A program made the position numbers and the translations under genes. The notes below the pieces were generated by a model. The model was not told the DNA's origin, searched no databases, and worked only from the letters and a program-made list of their open reading frames with translations. 64,000 nucleotides of DNA, from the NCBI GenBank assembly GCA_963575745.1, contig CAUYUJ010017647.1, positions 23,501 to 87,500 on the forward strand. The letters are read 5' to 3'. The DNA comes from Prorocentrum cordatum (lineage: Eukaryota; Sar; Dinophyceae; Prorocentrales; Prorocentraceae). Positions 42,432 to 51,970 of this stretch are shown here, one piece after another (within the stretch, counting starts at the first letter, position 1; each line of letters opens with the position of its first letter).

Positions 42432-43215
42432 TTTTTCCGTGATATTCGATCTTATTCCCGCTCGCCCTCTTGATCTCAGCTCGATCGGGTACCTTTTACT
42501 GCCAAAAAGCACACGGGCGTGATCGGCCGTTTCGAGTTATCTTAGTACGCGCTGTCGGTATTTTGTACTCAACTCGAGCTATAGGGCAGCTACAGAGCTG
42601 ATACTCACATAAACCGATTCAGAATCATCAGGCGCGTTCGTCTGTTGAATCGAGAGCCCTGAACTCGGTCTGCTGCCCGAGCTAGGTTCGCGAAACTATT
42701 CATATTGTTCGAGTCATCTTGAGAGGTGCTGTCAGTTTTCTGTACTTAACTCGGGCTCTAGGGGAGCTACAGGGCTGGTAATCACAGGAGTCGATTTGGA
42801 GACATCAGGCGCGCCCCCCTGTCGAAGCCAGAGCCTGCAACTATCCTTGCCCGAGCTAGCTCCGCGAAACTATTTGGAAGATCAGGCGCGTCCGCCTGTC
42901 GCATTAAGAGGTCTGAGCTCGGTCTGATACTCGAGCTAGGTTCGCGAAACTATTCATATTGTTCGAGTCATCTTGAGAGGTGCTGTCGATTTGCGCACGT
43001 ACCTCGGGCTGTAGGAGAGCTACAGAGCTCGTGCGCAGAGAAAACGATCCAGAAGCGTCAGAGGCGTTCGGCTGTTGCATCGGGAGGTTTGAAATCGCTC
43101 GGGCTGAACAACGATTCTTTCTCTGCATTTTTTTTTGCGACATTATTTATTGTCAGGAAGCTCTACGAGCCCCCCAGCGGTAAGGAAGGTTGACGGTTTA
43201 CCGCCGGCGCCCAGT
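42432..43215 (+). repeat. Family A module, 5' truncated
   Basis: Begins TTTTTCCGTGATATTCG, inside the head. Three monomers plus a shortened one, tag 43174-43207. Confidence 0.8.
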
Positions 43216-44371
43216 TGGCAAGAAAAATCTCGACGGACCTTTTGCTGACTTGGTCGGTTGAAAATTTTGTTCTCGACATTCAACCATTCGTTAGAGCTCT
43301 ATTATTAACTCGTAGAGCTTCCCTAAGCTAGTTGCTGGAAGCTTAAGAGCAATTCCGGGGCGCTGGAGAGCTAGTTGTCAAGAAAAATCTCGACGGAACT
43401 TTTGCTGACTTTTGGTCGGTTGAAAATTTTGTTCTCGAAATTCAACCATTCGTTAGAGCTCTAGTATTTTTCCCGTGATGTTCGATCTTATTCCCGCCCG
43501 CCGTCTTAATCTCAGCTCGATCGGATAGATATTACTGCCAAAAAGCACACGGGCGGGATCGGCCATTTCGGATCATCTTGACACGCGTCGTCGGTTTTCT
43601 GTACTTTACTCGAGCTGTAGGAGAGCTACAGAGCTGATGCTCACAGACACTGATTCAGAATCATCAGGCGCGTTCGTCTGTTCCATCTAGAGGTCTGAAC
43701 TCGGTCTGCTGCTCGAGCTAGGTTCGCGAAACTATTTGTATTGTTCGAGTCATCTTGAGAGGTGCTGTCCGTTTTCTGCACAAAACTCGGGCTGTAGGGG
43801 GGCTACAGGGCTGGGAATTGCAGAAACCAATTCGGGGACATCAGGCGCGTCCGTCTGTCGCATGCAGAGGTCTGAACTCGGTCTGCTACTCGAGCTAGGT
43901 CGGCAAAACTATTCGTATTGCTCGGGTCATCTCGACAGGGGCTGTCCGTTTTTTGTACTTATCTCGAGCTATAGGGACGTCACAGAGCTGATACGCACAG
44001 AAACTGATGCAGAATAATCAGGCGCGTTTGTCTTTGCATCCAGAGGTCCGAACTCGGTCTGCTACTCGAGATAGGTCCGCGAAACTATTCGTATCGTTCG
44101 CGTCGCCTTAAGAGGTGCTGCCGGTTTTCGCACGTAACTCGGGCTGTAGGAGAGCTAGAGAGCTCATATGCACAGAAACTGATTCGGAATCATCAGGCCC
44201 GTTAGTCTGCTGCATCCAGAGGTCTGAACTTGGTTTGCTACTCAGGCTGTCAGCGCTCAGGCTGAAAAACTATTCATTCTCTGCTGATTCTTTGGACATA
44301 TTATATGGTCAGGAAGCTCTACGAGTCCCCCGGCGGTGAGAAAGGTTGACGGTTTACCGCCGGCGCCCAGT
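43216..44371 (+). repeat. Family A module, near copy of 41792-42431 with extra monomers
   Basis: Same nested-head arrangement (second 5' end at 43308) and the same last monomer (GCATCCAGAGGTC...CAGGCTGTCAGCGC). Additional monomers lie between. Tag 44330-44363 has GTGA opposite TTAC, a G-T wobble. Confidence 0.8.
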
Positions 44372-45250
44372 TTTTCCCGTGATATTCGATATTATTCCCG
44401 CTCGCCTTCTTGATCTCAGCTCGATCGGGTACCTTTTACTGCCAAAAAGCGTCCAGGCGGGATCGGCCGTTTCGAGTCATCTCGACAGGCGTTGTCGGTT
44501 TTTGGTATTTAACTCGAGCTATACGACAGCTACAGAGCTGATGTTTACAGAAACCGATTGAGGATCATCAGGCGCGTTTGTCTGTTGAATCCAGAGCTCT
44601 CAACTCGATCTACTGCCCGAGCTAGGTTCGCGAAACTGTTCGTATTCTTCGAGTCATCTTGAGAGGTGCTGTCAGTTTTCTGTACTTAACTCGGGCTGTA
44701 GGCGGGCTACAGGGCTAGTAATCATAGGCATCGATTTGGAGACATCAGGCGCGTCCGCTTGTCGAATCCAGAGCTCGGAACTCGGTCTGCTGCCCGAGTT
44801 AGGTCCGCGAAACTATTCGTATTGTTCGAGTCATCTTGAGAGGTGCTGTCGGTTTTCTGCTTTTAACTCGCGCTGTTTGGGGGCTACAGGGCTGGTAATC
44901 ACAGGAGTCGATTAGAAGAATAAGGCGCGTCCGGCTGTCGCATTCAGAGGTCTGAACTCGGTCTGATACTCGAGCTAGGTTCGCAAAACTATTCGTATTG
45001 TTCGAGTCACCTTGAGAGATGCTATCGATTTTCGCACGTAACTCGGGCTGTAGGAGGGCTACAGAGCTGGTACGCACAGAAAACAATCCAGAAGCATCAG
45101 GGGCGTACGGCTGTTGCATCGACAGGTCTGTAATCGCTCGGGCTGAAAAACTATTTATTCTCTGCAATTTTTCGACATTATATATGATCAGGAAGCTCTA
45201 CGAGTCCCCCGGCGGTAAGAAAGGTTGACGGTTTACCGCCGGCGCCCAGT
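44372..45250 (+). repeat. Family A module, 5' truncated
   Basis: Starts TTTTCCCGTGATATTCG, nearly the same truncation point as 42432. Monomers m1-m5, tag 45209-45242. Confidence 0.8.
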
Positions 45251-45576
45251 TGGCCGACCCGACCAAAAGAGATCATGTGATAACTTTGGGTGGGCTCTGC
45301 CAAGATTTGAAAGATATTTGGCAATTCTTTTTGAGAAAGCAGATTTTTACGCCGAGGATTGGCATATAAACTTTGTTCCCAGAGCAGCTCAGCTCTCTAG
45401 AGCCAGTTTTACTATCGAAAAATTATGAGCAAACGACATAAAGTTGACAACGAAAAAAATCGACGTTTTTATAGAAATGCTTCAATAAGCTGTAAATCTA
45501 AGCGCTCTTACGCGTGCAAAGAGCTCTACGAGGTTCCCGGCGGTGACTAGGTTGACCTTTCACCGCCGGCGCCAGT
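45251..45576 (+). repeat. Family B module, GTGA/TCAC hairpin
   Basis: Opens TGGCCGACCCGACCAAAAG and resembles 21153-21450. Arms CCGGCGGTGA (45538) and TCACCGCCGG (45560-45569). Confidence 0.75.
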
Positions 45577-45916
45577 TGGCAGACCCGACGTTAAGAGACG
45601 ATGTGGTGACCTGGGGTCGGTTTTTCTAAGATTTCAAAGATATTTGACAATTCATTTTAAGGAACCAGATTTTTCTCACCTGTAGTGGATTATGCCGCGT
45701 CTGCCAGTTCAATTCTGAGGTCCGTAGCTGCACTATTACTATCAAAACACTTGCAGGAACCGACGTTGTATAAAATCAGAAAGACGTGTTTTTTCGAGTC
45801 TTTCGTTTCTCGCTCTAGAAGCTTTCTTCATCTGTTCCGACGATCGCCGTGCAAGGAAAGATCTCTACGAGGTTCCTGTCGGTAACCAGGTTGACGGTTT
45901 ACCGCCAGTTCCCAGT
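45577..45916 (+). repeat. Family B module
   Basis: Opens TGGCAGACCCGACG. Full body; ends AAGATCTCTACGAGGTTCC with a damaged left hairpin arm (CTGTCGGTAA). Confidence 0.7.
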
Positions 45917-46985
45917 TCCGGGGCGCTGGAGAGCTAGTTCGCAAGAAAATTCTCGACGGACCTTTTGGTGACTTTTGGACGGTTGAAAATTTGGTTCTCG
46001 AAATTCCTCAATTCGTTTGAGCACTAGTATTTTTTCCGGTGATATTCGATCTTATTCTTGCTCGCCGTCTTGATCTCAGCTCGATCGGGTACCTTTTGCT
46101 GCGAAAAAGCACTGCGGCGGGTTCGGCCGTTTCGGGTCATCTTGACACGCGCTGACGGTTTTCTGAACATAACTCGAGGTATAGGAGAGCTACAGAGCTG
46201 ATATTAACAAAACCCTCTTAGAATGATCAGGCGCGTTCGTCCGTTGCATCCAGAGGTCTGAACTCGGTCTGCTACCCGAGCTAGATCCGCGAAGCTATTC
46301 GTATTATTCGAGTCATCTTGTTAGGCGCTGTCGGTTTTTTGAACTTATCTCGAGCTGTGGGGCAGCTACAGAGCTGATATTAACAGAAACCCATCCAGAA
46401 TGATCAGGCGCGTTCATCTGTTGCATGTAGAGGTCTGAACTCGGTCCGCTACTCGAGCTATGTCCACGCGCCTATTCGTATTATTCGAGTCATCTTGACA
46501 GGTGCTGTCGGTTCTCTGAACCTAACTCGAGCTGAAGGGAGCTACATAACTGATACTTCAAGAAACCCATTCGAAACCATCAGGCGCGTCCATCTGATGC
46601 ATCTAGAGGTCTCGGTCTGCTGCTCGAACTACGTCCACAAACCTATTCGTATTATTCGAGTCATCTTGATAGATGCTGTTGGCTTTCTGCACTTAACTAC
46701 AGACAGCTACAGAACTGGTACTTACAAAACCCGCTCGAAATCATCGCGCGCGTTGATGTGGGAGGGCCACAGAGCTCGTACGCACATCAATCGATTCAGC
46801 ATCATCAGGCGCGTGCGTCTGTTGCATGTAGAGCTCTGAACTCAGTCTTGTATTTGAGTTTGCTATCAGCGGAGGCTGAAAAACTATTCGTTCTCTGCCA
46901 ATTCTTTGGACATTATATGTGACAAGGAAGCTCTACGAGTCCCCCGGCGATGAGAAAGGTTGACGGTTTACCGCCGGCGCCCAGT
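45917..46985 (+). repeat. Family A module, variant monomers
   Basis: Head, about five monomers more diverged than those to the left (ATATTAACAGAAACCC types). One has a GCGCGCGTTGATG insertion. Tag about 46934-46976. Confidence 0.75.
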
Positions 46986-47193
46986 TTTAGCTTCGCTTGC
47001 ACGTCCCCATCCTGGAAGCACGTTGGTGTTACTCTTGGCTCTGTGGTGGTCGGGGTCTCGTTTGGAGACTTCGGTGCAATGCCTCGTTTGGAGGCTCGAG
47101 CCTGTGTCTCGGGAAGGGCCTCGTTTGGAGGCGCGAGACGCTGCGCTGCGGGTGAGACATTCGCACAGTGAGCGCTACGCAAACGAAAAAAAA
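46986..47193 (+). mobile_element. E5: small retroposed insert at the hairpin loop
   Basis: About 208 bp of sequence not seen elsewhere in the window, with three CTCGTTTGGAG repeats. It ends ACGCAAACGAAAAAAAA, then CCAAGGTTGACGGTTTACC, the hairpin loop and right arm. The A-rich end and target position match E1-E4. No protein is recognised. It could be a retroposed small RNA or mRNA 3' end. Confidence 0.55.
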
Positions 47194-47225
47194 CCAAGGT
47201 TGACGGTTTACCGCCGGCTCCCAGT
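47194..47225 (+). repeat. Right half of a hairpin tag
   Basis: CCAAGGTTGACGG loop, TTACCGCCGG arm, CTCCCAGT. No left arm directly upstream. Confidence 0.8.
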
Positions 47226-48030
47226 TGGCGAAAAAATCAGGACAACAGTTTTTTCCGGAGAGGCTCCGCGAAGCTTCCCAGAAGGTGTCCTAGGAAGGTC
47301 CCGGGCCGGTCTGGCCATGCTGGGAAACTCGCAAGAGGAATTCCGCGGCAGGTGGAGCTTTATGGCCCACCCGGCCCGGGCGGACAATGTGTGAAGTTTA
47401 AGTTTGGGTCGGTTGGACGAACGTCGCGAGAAATTTGATCATTCGTTTTGAGAGCCGGTATTTTTCACATCTGTAGTGGGTTGTGATGCGTCTGTCAGTT
47501 AAATTTTCAGGTCCGTAGCTGCAGTGTGACTATCGAAATACTTGAGGGAACGAACGTCGCATGATAACTGGAAAATATGTATTTTCGAATTTCTGATGAC
47601 GCTGAAGAGCATTTTCTCAGTGTCCGAGCAGCGCCACGCGTGCGAAGAGATCTACCCGGGTCCCGGCGGTAACCTGCTTCGCGGTTTACCGCCTGCCTCC
47701 AGTTGGCCCACCCGGCCCGGGCGGACAATGTGTGAAGTTTGGGTCGGTTTGACAGAATTGCGAGACATTTGACAATTCGTTTTGAGAACCCGCATGTTTC
47801 GCACCTGTAGTGGTTATGGCGCGTATGCCAGTTAAATTTCCAGGTCTGCAGCTACAGCATCAATCATGACACTTGGGGGGGCGGGGGCCGTATAAAAAAC
47901 CAGACAAAATTCATGTTTCCGGAGATGTGAGAACGCTCTCTCCTCGTAATCTGAGCACTCTTCTGCCTGTTAGGAGCTCTGCAAGGGTTCTGGCGGTAAC
48001 CTGTTTGACGGCCTACCGTTGGCTTCTAGT
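47226..48030 (+). repeat. Three degenerate family B modules
   Basis: Modules close at about 47703 (hairpin GGCGGTAACC...GGTTTACCGCC) and 48031 (GGCGGTAACC...GGCCTACCG). B starts TGGCCCACCCGGCCCGGG and GGGTCGGTTTGAC are visible. Sequence divergence is higher than to the left. Confidence 0.65.
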
Positions 48031-48985
48031 TTTGCATAGTTTTGGTCGGTTTAGAATAATTTTATCGAAATATAACATTTCGTTAGATCGATCTTAGTCC
48101 CGCTCGCCATCATAATTTCAGGTCGATCGGGTTGATACTTTTGTCAAGAAGCACTCACGCGGGATCGGCTGTTGAGTGTCATCTTGGCAGGTGCTGTTGG
48201 TTTTCTTAACTTAACTCGAGCTGCAGATCAGCTACAGAGCTGTTCGGCACAGCAATCGAAAGGGGATCATCAGGGGCGCTAGTCTCAAGTATCTAGATGC
48301 CCGAATTCGGTTTGCTTCTAGAGCTCTGACCCCCCAGAAATTGTACTCTGCCAATTTTTTCCAGAGATGGTGATTATTTTCTTCACTTAACTCGAGCTGC
48401 AGATTAGTTGCAGAGCTGTTCGGCACATCGATCGGAAGGCAATCCTCAGGAACGCTAGTGTCAAGTATCTAGATGCCTCAACTCGGTCTGCTACCAGAGC
48501 TGGAACCCAAAATCACTTCGTGTTCTGCTAATTTGTTAAAGAGGCGATCAAGTTTTCCATATTTGATTCGAGATGTAGGCTGTCTATGGAGCTGAAACTC
48601 ATTTTCTGAAGCAGAAGATCACTATCTACATTCGCTTGCGGTGTCGAGACGTCTGGGGTCGGCCTGCAACCGCAGCGGCAACTGGACAGCTATTTGCTTT
48701 TTTTTCGAGAGATGATGTGCGTTTTCTGAATTGAATTCGAGATCTAGTCCGCTAAGGAGCTGGTATGCACATCAATCGACGGGGACTGCTGCGAAGAATT
48801 AGTCTACAGTCTAGACGCCTGAGATCGGTCTGCTACCAGAGCTGCAACCAGATAGTTATTTGCATTCTTTCATTTTTTATGAGAGACGGTGTTGGCTTTC
48901 ATTTAATTGGAGTTATACGCAAGCTAGGGAGCTGGGAAGCACAACGCTGAGCAGGAAATCGTAGCCAGAGCTACAACTCAGCATT
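48031..48985 (+). repeat. Old, diverged family A-like monomers
   Basis: Head-like start (TTTTGGTCGG...CCCGCTCGCCATC) followed by monomers recognised by AACTCGAGCTGCAG, AGCTACAGAGCTG and CTCGGTCTGCTAC at loose spacing. No tag. This looks like the decayed margin of the array. Confidence 0.6.
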
Positions 48986-49017
48986 CTCCGGTATTTTTTT
49001 GAAAGATAGCAGATTCT

Positions 49018-49335
49018 CCTCTTCTTCCTTTTCTCCCCTCCTCCTCCTCCTCCTCCTCCTCTTCCACCTCCTCTTCCTCCTCCATCTGCTCCTTATCTTC
49101 TTTCTCCTCCTCTTCCTTCTCTTCCTCTTCCTCCTCCGCATGATCATCGCCATCAGCATCATCATCATTCCCTTCTCCGCATCCACCCTTCCTCCTCCTC
49201 CTCCTCCTGGTCATCCTCCTCCTCTTCCTCCTTCTCCCTCTCTTTCTTCTCCTCCTGCTTCTCCTCCTCCTCGTCCATCTCTGTCTGAGCCTTCTCCACC
49301 TCCTCCTCCTCCTCGCTCATTCTCCTCCTCCCCGT
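49018..49335. repeat. Pyrimidine (CTC/CTT)n microsatellite
   Basis: More than 300 bp, almost pure C+T on the + strand with CTC and TTC triplets. It gives Leu/Ser/Pro frames on one strand and Arg/Glu frames on the other, none supportable as genes. Such tracts can form triplex DNA. Confidence 0.9.
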
Positions 49336-49784
49336 CTTCCTCCAGGAAAACGCGCCCTCGCGCGCGCGGAATGCGACGTTGCGCGCCCGCGTGCCATTGG
49401 TGCGTGTCGCAAGCCCTGAAGTGGATTATGGCGCATTGGATGGTGAAAGTCTCAGGGCTGTAGCTGCAGCGCGGCTCTCGAAAATTAGGGGGAATCGTCA
49501 GCCGTTGGGGCGCATGTCCCAGATGATAATGGCTTAAGAGGAAGCAAGCTACAAGCTCCACTTTTCCCCTGCGCCTGTAGTAGGTTATGGCGCGTCAGCC
49601 TGTCGAATCCTGGGGCCTGTAGTTGTGGTGCTACTATCCAAACATTTCGCAGAACCAACTGGGTATGACACCGAGAAAATACATGATTCGATTTTTCAAA
49701 CTGATTTTGAAGTAAGCTTTCCCGTTGTATTCAGAGCCTACTTTGCGTGTTAGAGCTATGCGAGGGCCCCGGCGGTAACCTGGT
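49336..49784 (+). repeat. Degenerate family B module and left flank of E2
   Basis: GC-rich CGCGCGCGGAATGCGACG then a B body (CTGTAGTAGGTTATGGCGCG). It ends CCCCGGCGGTAACCTGGT, the left half of a hairpin tag, where the 8-bp duplication AACCTGGT (49777-49784) marks the E2 insertion. Confidence 0.65.
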
Positions 49785-50183
49785 CCCGGCGGTAACCCGG
49801 TGTATTGCGTGTTAGAGTTATACTTTGGCTCAAGAACTCGCCCCAAGCTATGCGGCTAGGGCACTTGGTGGGGGACCGCCGTCGGGCTCCGTCGGGCTGC
49901 CGTCGGCGCGCCGTCGGTCTGCGTCGGGTTGCCGTCGGCTTGCCATAGCGACTTCGTTGTCCTCGTGGACATCTCGATTGACAGCCAGCCGCCACCTCTC
50001 CTTTGTTTGCTTGCTTGCATTGTGTCACGTTCACTACGACGGAGCGGATTGATTGGACAAGCATATTTGTTTTCAATTGCCTTGTGTGGCTTCTTTCCGC
50101 CAGTTACTTTTCTTCGCCTCGAGTGGAGTTCAGAATTGATTGAAGTTGATTATATTTCCACGTGCGTTTCAATATGCATACAC

Positions 50184-51338
50184 ATGCCTCATGTTCGCAG
50201 TGGGCTCGCTCGCCACCAGCGTCGGCTCCGGTTATCTTCTCTCGGCTGGTGCAGGGCGCCGGATCCTGTTCCACCGCCGCCGGGTCTTGTGCAATCTTCG
50301 GTGCCTAAGTCAGAGCTCTCCCTGGATTCATTGGTGCCTCCTGTGGTCCCTAACGACTCCGCAGGAATTGTTGTGGACTATCTTGCTCCTAAATCGCACT
50401 GCGGGACGCAAACATGTAGTGGCCCAAAGATGGTCTTACTGACACATTGTGGGGCCCAAACATGTTGCGAAGTAAGTCTCAACGCGGTTGTTTTGAGCGA
50501 TGGAGAGACTCAGAAAGATATAGGTATGCAGACTTTCCACCATAACGCACAAACGGAAAGTCTTGCGACGGGCGAGTCTGGGGCGAACTTTGCTTCAACC
50601 TCTTCTGTGGGCTTTAACGTTGTACTGGATAAGGTTTCTCAGATATTTGGACATGGCCAGGAGGGCAAGATCATGAGTTTTCCCACATGTGTCACTTTGT
50701 CACGGATTGCATCAGTACCCTGGGATGCTTCTAGTTTTGAGGTGCCTCTGGAGAGGGAGAAGATCAGGAGTTCTTCCAAATGTGTTGCACAGTCACTGAT
50801 TGCTTCAGGATCCTGGGACGTTTCAAGCTCGGAGGTTCGGGAGAAGGAGAAGATCAGGAATTCTTCCAAATGTGCTACTCAGTCACGCACTGCTTCAGAA
50901 TCCTTGGATGCTTCAAGTTCGGATGTCCCGAGGCGAGCTAAACATGTACGGCTTGACGTAGCTGACGCTCAGGAGGGCAGTAAACAGGCAAAGCGAAGTG
51001 ATAATGTATTTCGTAGCCCGTCTCGCGACTGGGTGCCAGAGCTACACTTGAAGGGTTGCAGGGGGGTTGCACATCGTGATCGTATTCCATCGTCGTCATC
51101 GTCATCTGTTCTGTATGTTCCATCGTCGGGAGCTCCTTCACCAGATGTTCCAGCGAAGCGGGAGTCTGAGTTCAAAGGTTCGTCGTCATGTGGAAGAATT
51201 GCCCGCAAAGGCAAATTCAAAGGCAAAGGCGCCAACATAGGAGTGTGTAGATTTGGCGGAAGACAGGAGTTTGACGAAGTGTGTACATGTGGCAGGACGT
51301 CGACGGACTTCGAACGAAGTTGTGGATTTGTTGGTTAG
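50184..51338 (+). CDS. E2 N-terminal protein, homologue of the E1 protein
   Basis: Unrecognised protein of about 384 residues from the ATG opening MPHVRSGLAR. The frame is open 85 codons further upstream, but homology to E1 starts here. PPPGLVQS and IVVDYL near the N-terminus match E1. HCGTQT, HCGAQT and DIGMQT recur as short Q-T motifs, again LC8-like. A segment about 22-25 residues long is then repeated three times (variants of SSKCVAQSLIASGSWDVSS), evidence of internal duplication. The C-terminal third is basic and serine-rich, ending GKFKGKGANIG...FDEVCTCGRTSTDFERS, which aligns with the E1 end. Conservation of both ends with a variable repeat-rich middle suggests selection for terminal modules. 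Its function is unknown; an RNA- or particle-forming role is a guess. Confidence 0.6.
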   Translation: MPHVRSGLARHQRRLRLSSLGWCRAPDPVPPPPGLVQSSVPKSELSLDSLVPPVVPNDSAGIVVDYLAPKSHCGTQTCSGPKMVLLTHCGAQTCCEVSLNAVVLSDGETQKDIGMQTFHHNAQTESLATGESGANFASTSSVGFNVVLDKVSQIFGHGQEGKIMSFPTCVTLSRIASVPWDASSFEVPLEREKIRSSSKCVAQSLIASGSWDVSSSEVREKEKIRNSSKCATQSRTASESLDASSSDVPRRAKHVRLDVADAQEGSKQAKRSDNVFRSPSRDWVPELHLKGCRGVAHRDRIPSSSSSSVLYVPSSGAPSPDVPAKRESEFKGSSSCGRIARKGKFKGKGANIGVCRFGGRQEFDEVCTCGRTSTDFERSCGFVG

Positions 51339-51386
51339 TTTACATTCGAAGGCGCATGTTATTCAATCCATTCGTTATTCAATCCG

Positions 51387-51465
51387 TGAGCATGCGATTC
51401 TTGTCTTGCCGCGGGTTGTACAAGCGTATTTCGGATTTGTGATGCTGTGAATAAGTGATTGTTGC
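51387..51465 (+). repeat. First copy of duplicated E2 3' coding end
   Basis: GAGCATGCGATTCTTGTC...CAAGCGTATTTCG repeats at 51907-51985 with few changes. Both copies encode HAILVLPRVVQAYF and stop, then continue with AGTGATTGTTGC. It may be a leftover 3' end of an earlier element, or an internal duplication. Confidence 0.8.
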
Positions 51466-51495
51466 GCGGATCCTAAGGCCGACAAATTTCGAAAA

Positions 51496-51533
51496 AGCGC
51501 CCCCGTAAAAATCATGAAAAATACGGGGGCGCT
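51496..51533 (+). other. 12-bp stem-loop inside E2
   Basis: Arms AGCGCCCCCGTA (51496-51507) and TACGGGGGCGCT (51522-51533) are perfect complements around an A-rich 14-base loop. It lies between the first protein and the RNase H tail. Confidence 0.85.
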
Positions 51534-51535
51534 CT

Positions 51536-51970
51536 TTGTGCATTTCCATGGACCATGCAGGGCACAAAGCGAGCTGCCCTCATATTGACCACACTAACAG
51601 GGAATGGAACATGCGAGCAGATGTACTCACTCACGCGGCCCGCTGTGGGCCGCCAGTGCATCGAGGCAGGATAGGGCCGCACGCCCCACAGGTAGATCAG
51701 GTGTTTCGCGCGTGTGCCATCAGAGCTGGATTCGATGGTGGCGTTTCTTGCGACGGCGTGGGGGTCGGGTGCTGGATTGATGTTGGACGTGTATCGAGAG
51801 TCTCGAGGCAACCACTCAGCCACGAGATTATCTGGACAGAGGTGTATAGTGCGCCGTTCTCGATTGACCCAACTTCGACGGTGACTGATGCCCAGACCTC
51901 GGCCGCTGAGCATGCGATTCTTGTCTTGCCGCGGGTTGTGCAAGCGTATTTCGTATTTGAGATGATGTGA
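51536..51970 (+). pseudogene. cpRNase H-like tail of E2
   Basis: Encodes HTNREWNMRADVLTHAAR (the ADELTH-type helix), then AGFDGGVSCDGVGVGCWIDV (the DGG strand), then TVTDAQTSAAEHAI (the AELSAAE helix). This is the same swapped order as in the LINE. The GDS strand is missing upstream. The helix Glu of AELSAAE is Gln here, so the key acid is lost unless the next Glu substitutes. The frame differs from that of the upstream E2 protein, and a stop separates them. The 3' end is duplicated at 51387. Probably inactive as an enzyme. Its persistence suggests the nucleic acid, not the protein, is what is conserved (for example as a 3' signal). Confidence 0.65.

Noticed and set aside
284-47225. CRISPR-like array
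   Set aside because: The repeated hairpin is separated by modules of 0.3-1.6 kb of related content, not short unique spacers, and no cas gene is present.
284-47225. True integron cassette array
   Set aside because: Only the layout is similar. The DNA is eukaryotic-type repeat, there is no tyrosine recombinase, and modules carry no genes apart from later retroelement insertions.
284-47225. Helitron ends
   Set aside because: There is a 3' hairpin, but no CTRR terminus at the tag, no 5' TC rule, and no Rep/helicase gene. The CTAGT ends of the 5' blocks are only superficially similar.
48999-49561. Frames of 116-154 codons on both strands
   Set aside because: They are translations of a pyrimidine microsatellite.
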